Assembly: GCA_034231615.1 (NCBI GenBank)
Contig: CM067306.1
Coordinates: forward strand, 46,878,094 to 46,942,093
Source of the DNA: Meghimatium bilineatum
Lineage: Eukaryota; Mollusca; Gastropoda; Stylommatophora; Philomycidae
Direction: 5' to 3'
Length of the DNA: 64,000 bases
A model generated the notes under the pieces. It was not told where the DNA came from. It saw only the letters and a list, made by a program, of their open reading frames with translations, and ran no database searches. The position numbers were made by a program, and so were the translations under genes. Shown in pieces: positions 63,016-64,000 of the stretch (positions within the stretch are counted from its first letter, which is position 1; each line of letters opens with the position of its first letter).

Positions 63016-63084
63016 CTGGCAGAAATAACAGTGTTATGTTAGTTTTGAACGAGCTAGTTAACTACTAGTTAGATGGTATTTATT

Positions 63085-63375
63085 ATTAAACTCCCTCAGA
63101 CTAGCAGGATGTAGTGCGGAGAACAAAATGCGTTATGTTATGATTTACTACGATATCTTGAGAAAGCGGGACACTGTCTGCTCTTACGACATATTTGTTT
63201 TGTGTTCGGCTAACACATCCGACTTCAGTTTAGTTTTTGGGTCACTATGACTCTCTATGGGGTGGGACAGTAACTCCCCCCAATCCTCCACATTCGCCTC
63301 CTAGGACATGAATGGCAGGTACCATTGTCGGTACTCTTTGCTTAAAAGTTTTGGGCTCTGGTTGGGCGAGGCTAT
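63085..63375 (-). repeat. SR1 short retroposon, near full-length, diverged
   Basis: In plus-strand terms: aaactccctcagactagcagg, gtgcggagaacaaaatgcg, aacacatccgacttcag, gggtcactatgactctctatgggg, cctaggacatgaatggcagg and ttgggctctggttgggcg. It carries an extra ~40-bp insertion near 63170-63210. Confidence 0.65.
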
Positions 63376-63544
63376 AAAAGTAGAGGTAAGTGAATTATGA
63401 ATTGGAGTCACAGTACACAGTACAGCTTTCTCCAATGTTTTTAGAACTGTAAGAATGGTACTTCTTGGCTGACTTTTGATTCGCGCTTTTTTGTGGAGGG
63501 TGATACAAAGTACACGAAAAGTACAGCTGTCTGCATATTACACT

Positions 63545-63665
63545 CAATCCAATATTTTTTGGCAGCAGTGATTTTACAGCGATTTTAGTACTTAATCGAT
63601 AGACACTGAATTCAAATCCATTATTTTGGATCTACCTCTAAGTCACAGTGCTGAACAATAGTATA
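63545..63665 (-). repeat. tRNA-derived SINE (second family), degenerate
   Basis: caatccaatattttttggcagcagtgatt and actgaattcaaatccattattttgg parallel 37040-37160 (aatccgatattttttggctctagtgatt, cgagattcgaacccacaatcttgg). The B box has decayed. Confidence 0.5.
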
Positions 63666-63714
63666 TGATTCTATAGCGGAGAGTAGCTAGACTGTCTCAC
63701 GGGTAGATAAAAAA

Positions 63715-64000
63715 CTGATAGTCGCAGCAGCAGATAAGACCAATAGGTCTGATACTAATTACTGGATTTCGGTCAGTTCAGGCAGACACAAAAGATCATT
63801 TTCTAAATATGAGAACCATTATCGAAAAATGTAGAAAATTTAAAGCAGATCTATATGTTTTATAGACTATTCCAAAACATTTTATTACGTACAACAGCAG
63901 CAACTATGGGAAATAATGAGAGAAATGGACTTCCGAGAACATCTAACATCTTATTGAATCACTCTACTATAATCAACAAGCAACTGTTAGAGTTGATGAT
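63715..64000 (+). mobile_element. RTE/CR1-like LINE RT fragment, clipped by window end
   Basis: The plus strand reads FLNMRTIIEKCRKFKADLYV, then L-stop-TIPKHFIT in place of FIDYSKxFD, QQQQLWEIMREMDFREHL (one frame) and LIESLYYNQQATVRVDD. This is RT block 2 to the region before motif B. Stops and frameshifts are present. The rest lies outside the window. Confidence 0.65.

Noticed and set aside
1..64000. CRISPR array, bacterial operon or phage features
   Set aside because: No regularly spaced direct repeats, Shine-Dalgarno-led gene runs or phage proteins; LINEs, an intron and SINEs show animal DNA.

Overview
This window is eukaryotic, almost certainly from an invertebrate animal. It is AT-rich and has no operons or compact bacterial genes. 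It holds one recognisable host gene, interrupted by a GT-AG intron, in a dense bed of degraded transposons and microsatellites. A lophotrochozoan such as a mollusc is my guess, from the mix of RNase H-bearing I-type LINEs, RTE/CR1-type LINEs and tRNA-derived SINEs. Nothing here fixes the species.

Host gene. On the minus strand at the right end are two exons of an Sp-family (Sp1-4-type) C2H2 transcription factor. The exon at 62932-63015 encodes most of finger 2 and the start of finger 3. The terminal exon at 60082-60187 encodes the rest of finger 3 and the C-terminus. The 2.7-kb intron between them carries a 1-kb retroposon. I recognise no other host exon.

Transposon layout. (1) An I-superfamily-like LINE (APE endonuclease, RT, RNase H, tail ending in GAAGAAG) is the main coding content: 1-1480(-), 3413-7490(-, most complete), 17260-20390(-), 25517-27120(+), 28040-30621(-), 37800-39570(+), 47275-48299 plus 49385-49815(-), and many fragments. 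(2) RTE/BovB-like LINE fragments include a nearly intact RT ORF at 42144-43247(+) and its close relative at 13107-14040(-). (3) Two fragments belong to a LINE whose C-terminus carries a C2H2-like finger (46601-47122 and 7873-8120). (4) A hAT transposase relic on the minus strand (27545-28039 and 30622-30850) is split by an I-type LINE with a perfect 14-bp target-site duplication. (5) There are tRNA-headed SINEs (40903-41186, 52341-52592, 37035-37207), hAT-type and pogo-like MITEs and a foldback MITE family. (6) Two abundant families look like non-autonomous retroposons that share the GAAGAAG tail of the I-type LINE: a ~0.27-kb family (SR1, at least 15 copies) and a ~1.1-kb family (LR1, five copies). 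For SR1 and LR1 I could find target-site duplications by eye.

How it fits together. Several nested insertions give a relative order of events: LR1 in a LINE endonuclease ORF, the LINE in hAT, SR1 in a pogo-like MITE, and one RTE fragment inside another. Recent rearrangement is also visible: a >500-bp inverted repeat with a 2.7-kb spacer (8890-9476 and 12197-12722), a 399-bp near-identical tandem duplication (18599-19389), and long (AT)n, poly-G and poly-C tracts. I found no new cellular pathway. The best candidates for undescribed biology are LR1 and SR1 and their probable parasitism of the I-type LINE.
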